The position numbers and the translations under genes are program-made. Below the pieces are notes generated by a model that worked only from the letters and a program-made list of their open reading frames with translations, made no database searches and was not told the DNA's origin. Below are positions 17,081 to 25,381 of a stretch of DNA of 64,000 nucleotides, one piece after another. How positions within the stretch are numbered: the stretch's first letter is position 1; each line of letters begins with the position of its first letter. Source of the stretch: Streptomyces sp. SKN60 (GTDB lineage: Bacteria > Actinomycetota > Actinomycetes > Streptomycetales > Streptomycetaceae); assembly GCF_026236535.1 (NCBI RefSeq), contig NZ_JAHTMW010000006.1, positions 1-64,000 on the forward strand, in the 5' to 3' direction.

Positions 17081-17957
17081 ATGAACCCGACCGGTGACGA
17101 CGCCGAGAAGACCTGGTGCATCTCCGAGATCGACATCTTCCGGGACCTGAGCGAGGCGGAGATGGACGTCATCGCCGCCACGGCCCCCATGAAGGCCTAC
17201 AGGGCGAACTGCTCTACTCCCCCGCTCAACCCTCCGAGGTGCTGTTCATCCTCAAGAAGGGCCCGGTCCGCGTCTTCCGGGTCTCCGCCGAGGGACGCGC
17301 TCTGACCTGCGCGATCAGATCCATCTGCTCGGGCGCGCACCTGCTGGCCCCGGCGGGCCTGCTGGACGGCCGTACCGCACGACCCACTGGCGGACGGCCG
17401 CACGGCTGGCGGCCGACCACCCGCTCGTCACCGCCGATCCGGATCCGATCTTCATCCGGGAAGGCCGCCTGTGGACCTGCGCCGGCATCGCCTCGGGAAT
17501 GGACATGGCCCTGGCCATGGTCACCGAGGACCACGGCCCGGAACGCGCCCTGGCCACCGCCCGCACGATGGTCATGTACGTCAAACGCGCCGGCGGCCAG
17601 AGTCAGTTCAGCGCCCCGCTCGCACCTCCCGCGGCGCCCGGCGACCGGCTGGACGAGCTGCGCGGGTGGATCGGTGAGCACCTCACCGAGGACCTCTCCG
17701 CCGACGCCCTGGCCGCACGACTGCACCTGAGCGTGCGCCACTTCTCCCGGCTGTTCCGCGCGCGTACCGGCACCACTCCGGCCGCGTACGTCGAGTCCGT
17801 CCGGCTGGAGGCCGCCCGCCGGCAGCTCCAGGACAGCGACCACGGCCTGCCCGAGATCGCCGCGCTCTGCGGCCTCGGCTCCGTGGAGAGCCTGCACCGT
17901 TCCTTCCGGCGCCGTCTCGGTACCACCCCCGCCCAGTACCGGCGCCGCTTTCGCTGA
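17081..17957 (+). pseudogene. Chimeric remnant: Crp/Fnr N-terminus joined to GlxA/AraC-type regulator
   Basis: From ATG 17081 the frame reads a Crp/Fnr cNMP-domain start (IDIFRDLSEAEMDVIAATAP). Near 17207 a frameshift moves the match to another frame (ELLYSPAQPSEVLFILKKG, VRVFRVSAEGRALT). At about 17315 that frame changes in phase into the middle of a DJ-1/PfpI domain (SICSGAHLLAPAGLLDGR). A second frameshift near 17380 leads to THWRTAARLAADHPLVT and on through TCAGIASGMDMALAMVTEDHG to a complete AraC DNA-binding domain (LSVRHFSRLFRARTGTTPAA, LGTTPAQYRRRF). So a deletion fused two regulators, each also frameshifted. An ATG at 17499 could still express the AraC part (152 residues). Confidence 0.65.
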
Positions 17958-18042
17958 ACCCCGCCGTACTCCCCCGCCGTACTCCTCCACCGCTCGCGAA
18001 CCACCGCGCGGCGGAAGACAGTCATGCCCACAGGAGAGAACC

Positions 18043-18633
18043 GTGTCCCGAACCAAGGTTCCGCCCATCCCGGTCATGGGCCGCCACCACATCAACGCGT
18101 ACCTGCTGCTCGGCCGCCGGCCCGTCATCGTCGACGCGGGAACGCCCGGCAGCGGCCGGAAGATCTACGAGCGGATCGCCGCCCACGGGGTGGACCCCAC
18201 CGACGTGTCGCTGATCGTCATCACCCACGGCCACATCGACCACTTCGGCTCCGCCGCCGAGCTGCCCCGCCTGACCGGGGCGCCCGTCGCGGGACACATC
18301 GCCGACCTCGGCCCCTACCGCACCGGCCGGGCCCGCGAGCCCTACCTGCCCACCGGACCGATGGGCCGCCTCATGGCCAGGAACAGCAACCTGCACCTCC
18401 AGGTGGAACCCCTCGAACCCGACGTACTCGTCACCGGCGAGACCGACCTGGCGGACTACGGGATCTCGGCACGCATCTCCCGGCGCGAAGCAGCGGGACG
18501 GCTCCCCGTCCGCACGGAGAACACCACCGCGTCAACACACAGCAGAATCGGCGATGCTGACAACGCCCGTGTCAGATGCGGGCGAGCGCCGCGGCGCCGA
18601 AGGAGACGTCGAACCGGTCGCACCAGATGCTGA
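18043..18633 (+). pseudogene. Metallo-beta-lactamase-fold hydrolase, C-terminally truncated
   Basis: A GTG start (AGGAGAGAACC upstream) opens a normal MBL-fold N-terminus: NAYLLLGRRPVIVDAGTPGS and the metal motif VITHGHIDHFGSA (HxHxDH, about residue 60). Homology stops at ISARI, about residue 146 (18480), exactly where the family continues with the HTPGHTPGS metal ligand. The remaining ~50 codons are Arg-rich and overlap the 3' end of the opposite DM13 gene. The second half of the active site is therefore gone, most simply through a deletion. Confidence 0.6.
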
Positions 18634-19195
18634 CGCTCGGGTACGCCGACCAGTCGAGGCCGGCGGGCAGTGCGTAGTTCTGATCGCCCTTGTTGCCCTT
18701 CAGCTTGGCGAGGTTGACGTACTTCCCCTCGTCGAAGACGCCCCAGCCTGCCTTGCCCTCCTTCACGGGGGCATCGCTCAGCCAGACGCGCAGGTCGGGG
18801 CCGTTGCTCGTGTCCAGGCCCTCGAGGCGGAGCGTGTGGGTGCCGTCAGCGAGCCGTACGACCTTCACCACACCCGTCGTGGCGTGCTCGTGACTGATGA
18901 AGCTGCCCTGCGCGACGGTGACCGGGCCGGACGGTGCCTGGGAGGCCGACGCGGAGGGCGGCGCACCCTTCGTCGGCGCCGGTGAGGTCGCGTTCGCGTT
19001 CGGGTTCGGGTTCGCGGAGGGCAGCGCCTCGTTCACCGTCTCGTCCACCCACAGCGCCCACGGCTTGAACCACAGCAGCCCGGCCACCACCACCGCCAGA
19101 CCCACGACGACCCCCGCGCCCCACCGCTGTCTCCTCGTGACGCGCCCCACGACGCCCCCCCTCTTCCGTGTCCACTGTTCGCGTTCGTCCGCCAT
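18572..19195 (-). CDS. Membrane-anchored DM13-domain protein
   Basis: 207 residues: a basic N-terminus, one transmembrane helix (about 26-46, WGAGVVVGLAVVVAGLLWF), an Asn/Pro/Ala-rich linker (60-90) and a C-terminal DM13 domain (about 95-205) with GSFISHEHATTGVVKVV, SNGPDLRVWLSD and the conserved Cys in SIWCDRFDVSFG. DM13 domains are proposed to take part in extracytoplasmic redox or cell-surface functions. The C-terminal domain should face outside. ATG 19195 is the natural start. The flanking inverted repeat at 19222-19266 separates it from the oxidase gene. Confidence 0.87.
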   Translation of the reverse strand: MADEREQWTRKRGGVVGRVTRRQRWGAGVVVGLAVVVAGLLWFKPWALWVDETVNEALPSANPNPNANATSPAPTKGAPPSASASQAPSGPVTVAQGSFISHEHATTGVVKVVRLADGTHTLRLEGLDTSNGPDLRVWLSDAPVKEGKAGWGVFDEGKYVNLAKLKGNKGDQNYALPAGLDWSAYPSVSIWCDRFDVSFGAAALARI

Positions 19196-19221
19196 CCAAG
19201 GCGATCGAAGGCGCGCCGGAC

Positions 19222-19266
19222 AGCCCTGGCCCGATGACGAAAGCCTTACGTCATCGGGCCAGGGCT
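19222..19266 (-). terminator. Strong hairpin terminator of the FAD-oxidase gene
   Basis: Perfect 18-bp arms (19222-19239 and 19249-19266) with a 9-base loop, about 40 bases past the stop of the 19307-20710 oxidase on the minus strand. One of the strongest hairpins in the window. Confidence 0.85.
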
Positions 19267-19306
19267 CGCAGGACGTGCCGCGTCCACGGTCGGGTGATCC
19301 GGCGCG

Positions 19307-20710
19307 TCAGGCTGCGACGGGGGCGACGTTGGCGTTCCGGTGGAAGACGTTCTCCGGGTCGTACTTGGCCTTGATCCGGGCCAGCCGCTGGTACTTCTCC
19401 GGCCCGTAGGACGCCCGGACGCGGTCCTCCTCGATCTCGGTCATGAAGTTGACGTAGCCACCGGGGCCGACCGCGTGCGGCAGCAGCTCGGTCCACAGCG
19501 CCCTGACCCAGGCGGTGTCGGCCACCAGCTCCTCCGGGTCGGAGGTGAGGGCGGTGAGGGCCATCATGTAGCCGGGTTCGCGCGGGCTTCCGTAGGCCGT
19601 GGCGTCCTCGTCGACCTCGGTGAAGGCGCCGTCCAGCCGGAAGGTCGGGCAGAAGGTGTGCGGCGAGGTCTTGCGCTGCAGGTAGTCGTTCAGCAGCGCG
19701 ATCACGTCGTCGCTCAACTCCTTGATGAGGATCCCCTTCTCGTAGTCGAGGATCCCGTACGGCGAGGAGTCGTCGAGCATGCTCTGCAGCTGGGTGTAGG
19801 GCAGCGGGGTCCGCATCTCGAAGAGCCTCGGCGGCCCACCGTCCAGCAGGGCGGCCGCGGCGGCATGCTCCTCCGCGCTGCCGAAGCCGCCGATGATCAG
19901 CGCGTGGCCGAGCTTGCCGCGGTGCTCGACCGGCACGAAGGGCTCCGGCGGGGCGTTCAGCCCGATGCCGACCAGCACGCTGTGCTTCGGTGGCAGTGCC
20001 GGAACCACCTCGCGGATCAGTTCCATCGCCTCGCGGCCCACCGACATGTCCCAGAAGAAGATGCCGACGTGCACCTCGGGTCCCACCGCGTGCAGCCCGA
20101 ACTCGAAGGCCGTGACCACCCCGAAGTTCCCGCCGCCGCCGCGCAGCGCCCAGAACAGGTCCGGGTTCTCCTCCGCGGACGCGTGCACCAGGGCGCCGTT
20201 GGCCAGCACCACCTCGGCGCCGAGCAGATTGTCGATGGTCAGTCCGTGGTGGCGGGTGAGCCAGCCCATGCCGCCGCCCAGGGTCAGGCCGCCGACGCCC
20301 GTGTGGCTGATGGTGCCGGCCGGCACGGCGAGGCCGTGCGCCTGCGTGGCGGCGTCGAGCTGCGCGAGGGTGGCTCCGCCGCCGCAGCGGGCGGTGCGGG
20401 CCTGGGGGTCGACCGTGACGGTGTGCATCGCGGTCAGGTCGACGACCAGCCCGTCGGGGCAGACTGCGGCACCCGCCGGGTTGTGGCCCCCGCCGCGCAC
20501 CGACACCTCGAGGTGCTCATCACGGGCGAAGGAGAGTGCGGCGGCGACATCCGCGGGTTCGGCGCAGCGGACCAGCAGGACGGGGCGGTGGTCGATGGCA
20601 CCGTTGGCCACGGAGCGGGCGGCGTCGTACTCAGGATGCTCCGGCCCGAGGACGTCTCCCCTGATCCGCTCCCTGAGCGAGCCGACGGCATGATCGGTGA
20701 GCCTGGCCAT
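19307..20710 (-). CDS. FAD-linked oxidoreductase (BBE type), second copy
   Basis: 467 residues from ATG 20710, which has GGAGGG 5 bases upstream; an earlier in-frame start at 20785 has no ribosome site. PCMH domain with VRGGGHNPAG (His76, FAD attachment), VDLTAMHTVTVDP, GLTLGGGMGWLTRHHG and FWALRGGGGNFGVVTAF; BBE tail with YVNFMTEIEEDRVRASYG and IKAKYDPENVFHRNANV. The second FAD-linking Cys position is replaced (PAGTISHTG). It is distantly related to the 13971 oxidase and likewise oxidises an unknown alcohol or sugar-like substrate. It has its own terminator and no obvious operon partner. Confidence 0.9.
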   Translation of the reverse strand: MARLTDHAVGSLRERIRGDVLGPEHPEYDAARSVANGAIDHRPVLLVRCAEPADVAAALSFARDEHLEVSVRGGGHNPAGAAVCPDGLVVDLTAMHTVTVDPQARTARCGGGATLAQLDAATQAHGLAVPAGTISHTGVGGLTLGGGMGWLTRHHGLTIDNLLGAEVVLANGALVHASAEENPDLFWALRGGGGNFGVVTAFEFGLHAVGPEVHVGIFFWDMSVGREAMELIREVVPALPPKHSVLVGIGLNAPPEPFVPVEHRGKLGHALIIGGFGSAEEHAAAAALLDGGPPRLFEMRTPLPYTQLQSMLDDSSPYGILDYEKGILIKELSDDVIALLNDYLQRKTSPHTFCPTFRLDGAFTEVDEDATAYGSPREPGYMMALTALTSDPEELVADTAWVRALWTELLPHAVGPGGYVNFMTEIEEDRVRASYGPEKYQRLARIKAKYDPENVFHRNANVAPVAA

Positions 20711-20880
20711 AACGCCCTCCGCGGAGCAGACGAGGCTTACTCCTGCCACGCTAGCCGCCATCCCATAAGAAGACAATTCGCGCAATCCGGATAGGAATCC
20801 CGCTGGCAGGTGACGCCGCGTCGGGAGAGCAGGGAGGGAAGGTCACACCACCGGCTCACCCGGCGGGGCGGTCGGGAACG

Positions 20881-22158
20881 TCATGACGTCGCGTGATCGG
20901 TGATCCAGCGGGCGGCGAGGAGTCCGGAGGCGGCGGTGAGGACGGCGGCGGCGAGCACGGTGGCGTTCAGGCCGAGGAGGTCGGCGAGAATGCCGGCGAC
21001 GAGAGCGCCGGCGGCGTAGCCGATGTCCCGCCAGAACCGGTACGTGCCCAGGGCGTTGGCGCGCCAGGCCGGGTGGGCGTGGTCGGAGACGGACGCGATG
21101 AGGGCCGGGTAGACCATGGCGGTGCCCAGGCCGAGTGCGACGGCGGACAGGATTCCGGCGAGCAGCGGGCGGTCGAGGAGAGCGAGGGCGAGGACGAAGC
21201 CGCCGGACTGGACGAGCATCCCGTAGACGATCAGGGGTTTGCGGCCGATGCGGTCGGCGAGATGGCCGGTGGGTATCTGGCCGATGGCCCACAGGATGGG
21301 GTAGAGGCCCTTGATCAGACCGACGGCAGCGAGCCCGAGGCCGTGATCGGTGAAGAGGAGCGGGAAGACGCCCCAGGTGAGGCCGTCGTTGAGGTTGTTG
21401 ATCAGCCCGGCCTGGCTGGCGCCGCGCAGTGAGCGGTTGCGCCAGGAGGTGCGGGCGAAGGTGGTCTTCAGGCCGGTGTCCTCGCCGCTGGGGACCGGCT
21501 TGGCGTGGTGGGCGAGTTCCAGGGCGACGTGGGCGGCCGTGTCGCGGACGACGAGGGACAGCGCGAGGCCGGCGGCGACGAAGACGACGCCGATGAGCTC
21601 GGGGACGGGGCGCAGGCCGTAGCTGGTGGCGAGGTAGCCGGTGACCAGGGCGGTGGCACCGACCGCGGTGTAGCCGGCGGCCTCGTTCAGCCCGGTGGCG
21701 AGCCCCCGCCGTGCGGGACCGACGAGGTCGATCTTCATGTTGACGGTCATCGACCAGGTCAGGCCCTGGTTGAGGCCGAGCAGGACGTTGGCGGCGACGA
21801 TCCAGCCCCAGGACGGAGCCCAGGCGAGTGCGAAGGGGACGGGGACGCCGATCAGCCAGCCGGCCACCAGCAGCTGCTTGCGGCGGAAGCGGGCGGTGAG
21901 CGCCCCGGCGGCCAGGTTGGTGAACGCCTTGGTGACGCCGAAGGCGATGATGAAGGAGAAGACGGCCAGGTCGCTGGTCAGGCCGAACGTCTCGGATCCG
22001 ATCAGCGGAACGGTGGTGCGCTCCAGGCCGACCAGGCCGCCGACGCAGATGTTGACGATGACGAGCAGGGTGAACTGAAGCCGGTTCTCGCGCAGGCCGA
22101 GGCGTACGGGACGGCTGGAGGCGTTCGTCGATGCCGTCGAGGCGGGGGCGGTCTTCAC
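20881..22158 (-). CDS. MFS transporter coupled to the rhodanese gene
   Basis: 425 residues, about 12 membrane segments. The N-terminal half has FGVTKAFTNLAAGALTARFRRK (loop 2-3 motif) and the second half GHLADRIGRKPLIVYG, the classical MFS motif A. GTG 22158 overlaps the TGA of the MBL-rhodanese gene by four bases (GTGA), so the two are translationally coupled and probably work together, for example in exporting sulfite/thiosulfate or another sulfur product. The substrate is inferred from context only. The frame extends far upstream only as antisense noise in the neighbouring gene. Confidence 0.9.
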   Translation of the reverse strand: MKTAPASTASTNASSRPVRLGLRENRLQFTLLVIVNICVGGLVGLERTTVPLIGSETFGLTSDLAVFSFIIAFGVTKAFTNLAAGALTARFRRKQLLVAGWLIGVPVPFALAWAPSWGWIVAANVLLGLNQGLTWSMTVNMKIDLVGPARRGLATGLNEAAGYTAVGATALVTGYLATSYGLRPVPELIGVVFVAAGLALSLVVRDTAAHVALELAHHAKPVPSGEDTGLKTTFARTSWRNRSLRGASQAGLINNLNDGLTWGVFPLLFTDHGLGLAAVGLIKGLYPILWAIGQIPTGHLADRIGRKPLIVYGMLVQSGGFVLALALLDRPLLAGILSAVALGLGTAMVYPALIASVSDHAHPAWRANALGTYRFWRDIGYAAGALVAGILADLLGLNATVLAAAVLTAASGLLAARWITDHATS

Positions 22159-23534
22159 GGGCGGGTGTCCTCCGTGCCCCGCGCCAGCTGCTCGCCGTGG
22201 GCGGCGGCGTAGTCGGCCGGTCCGCCGTCGAGGACGGCGACGTCGGTGTGGCCGGCCCGTTCGAGGAGGCTGGCGGCGGTCATGGCGCGCTCGCCGTGCC
22301 CGCATGCCACGATCGCGCCCTCGGGGGCGGCCGCGGCTGCGCCTGCGAGGGCGCCGAGTTCGATGTTGACCGCGCCGGGGACGTGGCCGGCGGCGAACTC
22401 CGACTCCTGCCGCACGTCGACGTACGGACGGCTGTCCGTCCTGGCGGCGGTGACGAAGACGGTGGAGGTCAGCGGGTGGCCGGCAGCGGTCCAGGCGGGC
22501 AGTCCGCCGTCGAGGCGGCCGGCGAGTCGCTCGTAGCCGATCTTGTACGCCTGCCAGACGATCTCGCTCAGGTCCTGGCCGTCGGCGGTGACGAAGACGA
22601 GCGGGGCGGTGTCGGGCAGGAGCCAGCCGAGCCAGGTGGCGAACTGGCCCCGGAGGGGGATCGAGAGCGATCCGGGGAGGTGGCCGGCGGCGTAGTCGGC
22701 GGCCGGGCGTACGTCGACGACGTGGCCGCCGTCCGCCATGACGGCGCGGACCTGTCCGACGGAGAGCAGGGCCGGCAGCGGGGTGCCGGCGACGATGCCG
22801 GGGCCGCGCCGGTTGGCCTCCCCGAGCCGGTCGAAGTAGGCGGGGTAGCTGCCCAGGCTCGCGGTGAGCAGGCGCACGAACGTGTCCTCGTCGGGTGCGG
22901 CGAGCAACGGGTTGGCCCGCTTCTCGGCGCCGACGGTGGAGGTGCGCTCGCTGCCCGGTGGGGCCGAGCAGAAGGAGCCGGCGCCGTGCGTGGGCCATAC
23001 CGCGGTGCTGTCGGGCAGTTCGGTGAGCCGGCGCAGCGACCGGTACTGGGCCCGGGCGAGTCCCTCGGTCCGCTCGGGGCCGAGGAGGTCGGTACGGGCG
23101 GCGGAGTTCACGATCAGCGACCCACCGGTGAAGACGCCCAGTTCGGACCGGCCGTCAAGGAGCAGGAAGGAGAGGTGTTCGTCGGTGTGGCCGGGAGTGG
23201 CGAGTGCCCGCAGGGTCAGCCCGCCGAGGTCGACCTCGTCGCCGTCGACGAGGCCCTGGTGATCGAAGGCGCGGTTGCCGGCGGCGGAGGCGAGGATCGT
23301 GGCGCCCTGATCGTGGCCGAGCTGGACGGCGCCGGAGAGGAAGTCGGCGTGCAGATGTGTATCGGCGGCGTACGCCACGGTCAGACCGCGCCGCTCGGCG
23401 GCGGCGTACAGGGCGCGCAGGTCACGGCACGCGTCGACGGCGAGGGCGCGGCCGTCGCCCAGGTCGACGAGGTAGGCGCTGTTGCCGAGCCCTTCGTCGA
23501 CCAGGGGGATCAGGTGATCTTCGGGGAGACCCAT
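22155..23534 (-). CDS. Metallo-beta-lactamase plus two rhodanese domains (persulfide dioxygenase-like)
   Basis: 459 residues. Residues 1-~230 are an ETHE1/glyoxalase-II-like MBL domain with THLHADF (HxHxD, 60-64), ATPGHTDEHLSF and PTHGAGSFC. Two rhodanese domains follow. The first (about 255-345) has VFVTADGQD where the active Cys loop belongs, so it is probably inactive. The second (about 360-455) keeps a Cys in ACGHGERAM. This order matches fused persulfide dioxygenase/sulfurtransferases that oxidise glutathione- or mycothiol-bound sulfane sulfur. Start 23534 is favoured by AAGGA 7 bases upstream over 23579. Divergent from its likely ArsR-type regulator. Confidence 0.9.
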   Translation of the reverse strand: MGLPEDHLIPLVDEGLGNSAYLVDLGDGRALAVDACRDLRALYAAAERRGLTVAYAADTHLHADFLSGAVQLGHDQGATILASAAGNRAFDHQGLVDGDEVDLGGLTLRALATPGHTDEHLSFLLLDGRSELGVFTGGSLIVNSAARTDLLGPERTEGLARAQYRSLRRLTELPDSTAVWPTHGAGSFCSAPPGSERTSTVGAEKRANPLLAAPDEDTFVRLLTASLGSYPAYFDRLGEANRRGPGIVAGTPLPALLSVGQVRAVMADGGHVVDVRPAADYAAGHLPGSLSIPLRGQFATWLGWLLPDTAPLVFVTADGQDLSEIVWQAYKIGYERLAGRLDGGLPAWTAAGHPLTSTVFVTAARTDSRPYVDVRQESEFAAGHVPGAVNIELGALAGAAAAAPEGAIVACGHGERAMTAASLLERAGHTDVAVLDGGPADYAAAHGEQLARGTEDTRP

Positions 23535-23592
23535 CGAACTGTCCTTCGCGAGAAGAAGGGGGCGGGCGGCGAGCGTCATCGTCCGCCATCAG

Positions 23593-23617
23593 TTACAGTA
23601 ATCCATAGATATTTGGA
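23593..23617. promoter_or_regulatory. Candidate operator of the ArsR-rhodanese regulator
   Basis: A conspicuously AT-rich 25-base patch between the divergent sulfur genes contains an imperfect inverted repeat, TCCA-N8-TGGA, and overlaps the region just 5' of the ArsR ribosome site. ArsR-family repressors bind such imperfect palindromes in their own promoters. Suggested by position and composition only. Confidence 0.4.
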
Positions 23618-23624
23618 GGACGCA

Positions 23625-24302
23625 ATGCGGGATGCCACCACAAGCGGCACGAAGGCCGCCCTCTACGAGGCGTTCGCCGCCAGTGGCAAGGCGCTGGCCA
23701 GCGGCAAGCGTCTGGAGCTGCTCGATCTGCTCGCCCAGGGCGAGCGCACCGTGGACGCCCTGGCGAAGACCGCCGGGCTGAACCTGACCACCGCGTCGGC
23801 GCACCTGCAGACCCTCAAGCAGGCCGGTCTCGTCGCCACCCGCCGCGAGGGGGTGCGGATCCACTACCGGCTCGCGGGTGACGACGTCGCCCGGCTCTTC
23901 ACCTTGCTGCGCAAGGTGGCCGAGAACCACCAGGCCGCCGTCCCCGCCGCCCGGGACGCCTATCTGGGCGAGGACGGGGCCACGGAGGTCACCCACGAGG
24001 AGCTCCTGGCCCGGGTCGAGGCCGGCGATGTGGTGGTGCTCGACGTACGGCCGATCGAGGAGTACCTCGCCGGCCACATCCCCGGCGCGGTCTCCCTCCC
24101 CGTCGCGGAACTGGCCGACCGCCTCGGCGAGTTGCCCGAGGAGAGGGAGGTCGTCGTCTACTGCCGCGGCGAGTACTGCGCGCTCGCCTACGACGCCGTG
24201 CGCCTGCTCGCCGACCACGGCCGACGGGCGGTCCGGCTCAACGACGGCATGCTCGAATGGCGCCTGGCCGACCTTCCCGTGCAGGCCGGGGCGACAGGGT
24301 GA
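23625..24302 (+). CDS. ArsR-family regulator fused to a rhodanese domain
   Basis: 225 residues. Residues 10-95 are an ArsR/SmtB winged helix (KRLELLDLLAQGERTVDALA, LTTASAHLQTLKQAGLVATR). Residues ~125-215 are a rhodanese with VVVYCRGEYCALAYDAV, whose first Cys is the catalytic/persulfide-carrying position. The ArsR domain has no Cys, so it cannot sense metals or persulfide by the BigR/CstR route; sulfur input through the fused rhodanese Cys is the natural inference. ATG 23625 is preceded by GGAGGA. It is divergently transcribed from the MBL-rhodanese and MFS genes, its probable targets. Confidence 0.92.
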   Translation: MRDATTSGTKAALYEAFAASGKALASGKRLELLDLLAQGERTVDALAKTAGLNLTTASAHLQTLKQAGLVATRREGVRIHYRLAGDDVARLFTLLRKVAENHQAAVPAARDAYLGEDGATEVTHEELLARVEAGDVVVLDVRPIEEYLAGHIPGAVSLPVAELADRLGELPEEREVVVYCRGEYCALAYDAVRLLADHGRRAVRLNDGMLEWRLADLPVQAGATG

Positions 24303-24339
24303 ACGACACCCCTGACGGACCCCTTGTGTGGGTGCCGGC

Positions 24340-24570
24340 TCATGGCGTGGTGGAGGGGTACGGCCACACGTCTTCGGAGGACGGCGGACTCCACGTGGGG
24401 GTGGGAGCCGGAGCGAAGGGGCCCGCCCGGTTCTCCATGAGGAGGAGCATGACGATGGCGAAGACGCTGCTGGCGATGATCAGGGCGAGACCGATCGGGT
24501 TGTTGGGGTTGTATACGTAGCGGTTGCTACCCCACCGGCTCTTCTTGAAGACGGGTTCGTCCTCGTTCAT
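24340..24570 (-). CDS. Small single-helix membrane protein
   Basis: 76 residues from ATG 24570 (AAGGAG 9 bases upstream). A polar N-terminus (MNEDEPVFKKSRWGSNRY), one hydrophobic helix (about residues 28-47, IGLALIIASSVFAIVMLLLM) and a Pro-rich tail. I recognise no family with certainty. The short form and the YNPNNPIG stretch just before the helix look like a conserved streptomycete hypothetical. It follows the antiporter remnant on the same strand. Confidence 0.6.
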   Translation of the reverse strand: MNEDEPVFKKSRWGSNRYVYNPNNPIGLALIIASSVFAIVMLLLMENRAGPFAPAPTPTWSPPSSEDVWPYPSTTP

Positions 24571-24629
24571 CGGAACGTGCTCCTTGTCGTGAGGGGACAG
24601 TCGGGGTCGAGTGTCCAGCGGGGCTGTCA

Positions 24630-25071
24630 CGGGTGGTGTCGACGATGTCGCCGACGTGGAAGAGGCGGGCGATGGGGACGTCCGTGCCGCTGTGGGCGAT
24701 GATCGAGAAGGCGATGCAGACGGCGATCAGGGTGTACGCCTCCTGCCCCTGAGGGATGCCGGCCTGGAGGACGAGCCGCGAGCGGCATGCCCCAGCCCGA
24801 GCGCCCGTGCTCGGCCCGGCCGGTTGGCGCGCAGTTTCGCGAAAGAGACGTGCATCCCGTCGGTGAACAGCACGGCGAGCAGCGCGAGATCGGCGGTCAC
24901 CGACACGATCTCGCTCTCCGGCGAGATGTGGATCAGACCCAGGAACCCGTCGCTGACCAGCGCCCCGCCCAGCAGGAAGAGCAGGGAGGTGGAGAGGACG
25001 GTCCGGGCGGCGAGCCCGGACAGCAGGACGGCGATGAGCAGCGCGGCCCCGAAGACAGCGACGAGCACCAT
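24630..25071 (-). pseudogene. Cation:proton antiporter (CPA1 type) with internal deletion
   Basis: ATG 25071 opens a normal antiporter N-terminus (MVLVAVFGAALLIAVLLSGL, STSLLFLLGGALVSDGFLGL, ADLALLAVLFTDGMHVSF). After about 95 residues, near 24790, sequence jumps with a frame change to the family's C-terminal end (QAGIPQGQEAYTLIAVCIAF, SIIAHSGTDVPIARLFHV). The roughly 250-300 residues between, with most of the transmembrane channel, are missing. So this is a deletion-inactivated gene. Family assignment is from these two flanks. Confidence 0.65.
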
Positions 25072-25381
25072 GACGGAAGTCCCTTGATCGGCAGACGAGG
25101 ACACGTGTCCCTTGTTCGCCGACCAGACTTCCCGGCACTCCGCGACGGACCTTACGCATTCCTTATGCGGCATTGACAGGTCCTTGACGCGCAGTCAGCG
25201 GCGTGCGTGGTTGCCGGCGTCCGGCAACTTGTGGCGCATCCCCGCACACCCGCGGGGGAACGGCTACGGGCTCCGGCCGCGACCGTGCCGACCCCCTTCA
25301 TCTCCCGAGGCGGTCGTCCGCTGTCCAGCCCTCCCTCGTCTTGCGGACCTCCTCGTCCGTGCGGCCCGCGAAGGCGATGGC

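Noticed and set aside
9597..20710. Possible secondary-metabolite cluster around the two FAD oxidases
   Set aside because: No synthase, synthetase, terpene or RiPP gene is present, and most of the surrounding genes are decayed.
20843..20884. 13-codon frame starting in the MFS stop codon
   Set aside because: The ATGA overlap looks like coupling, but the peptide is too short and featureless to support.
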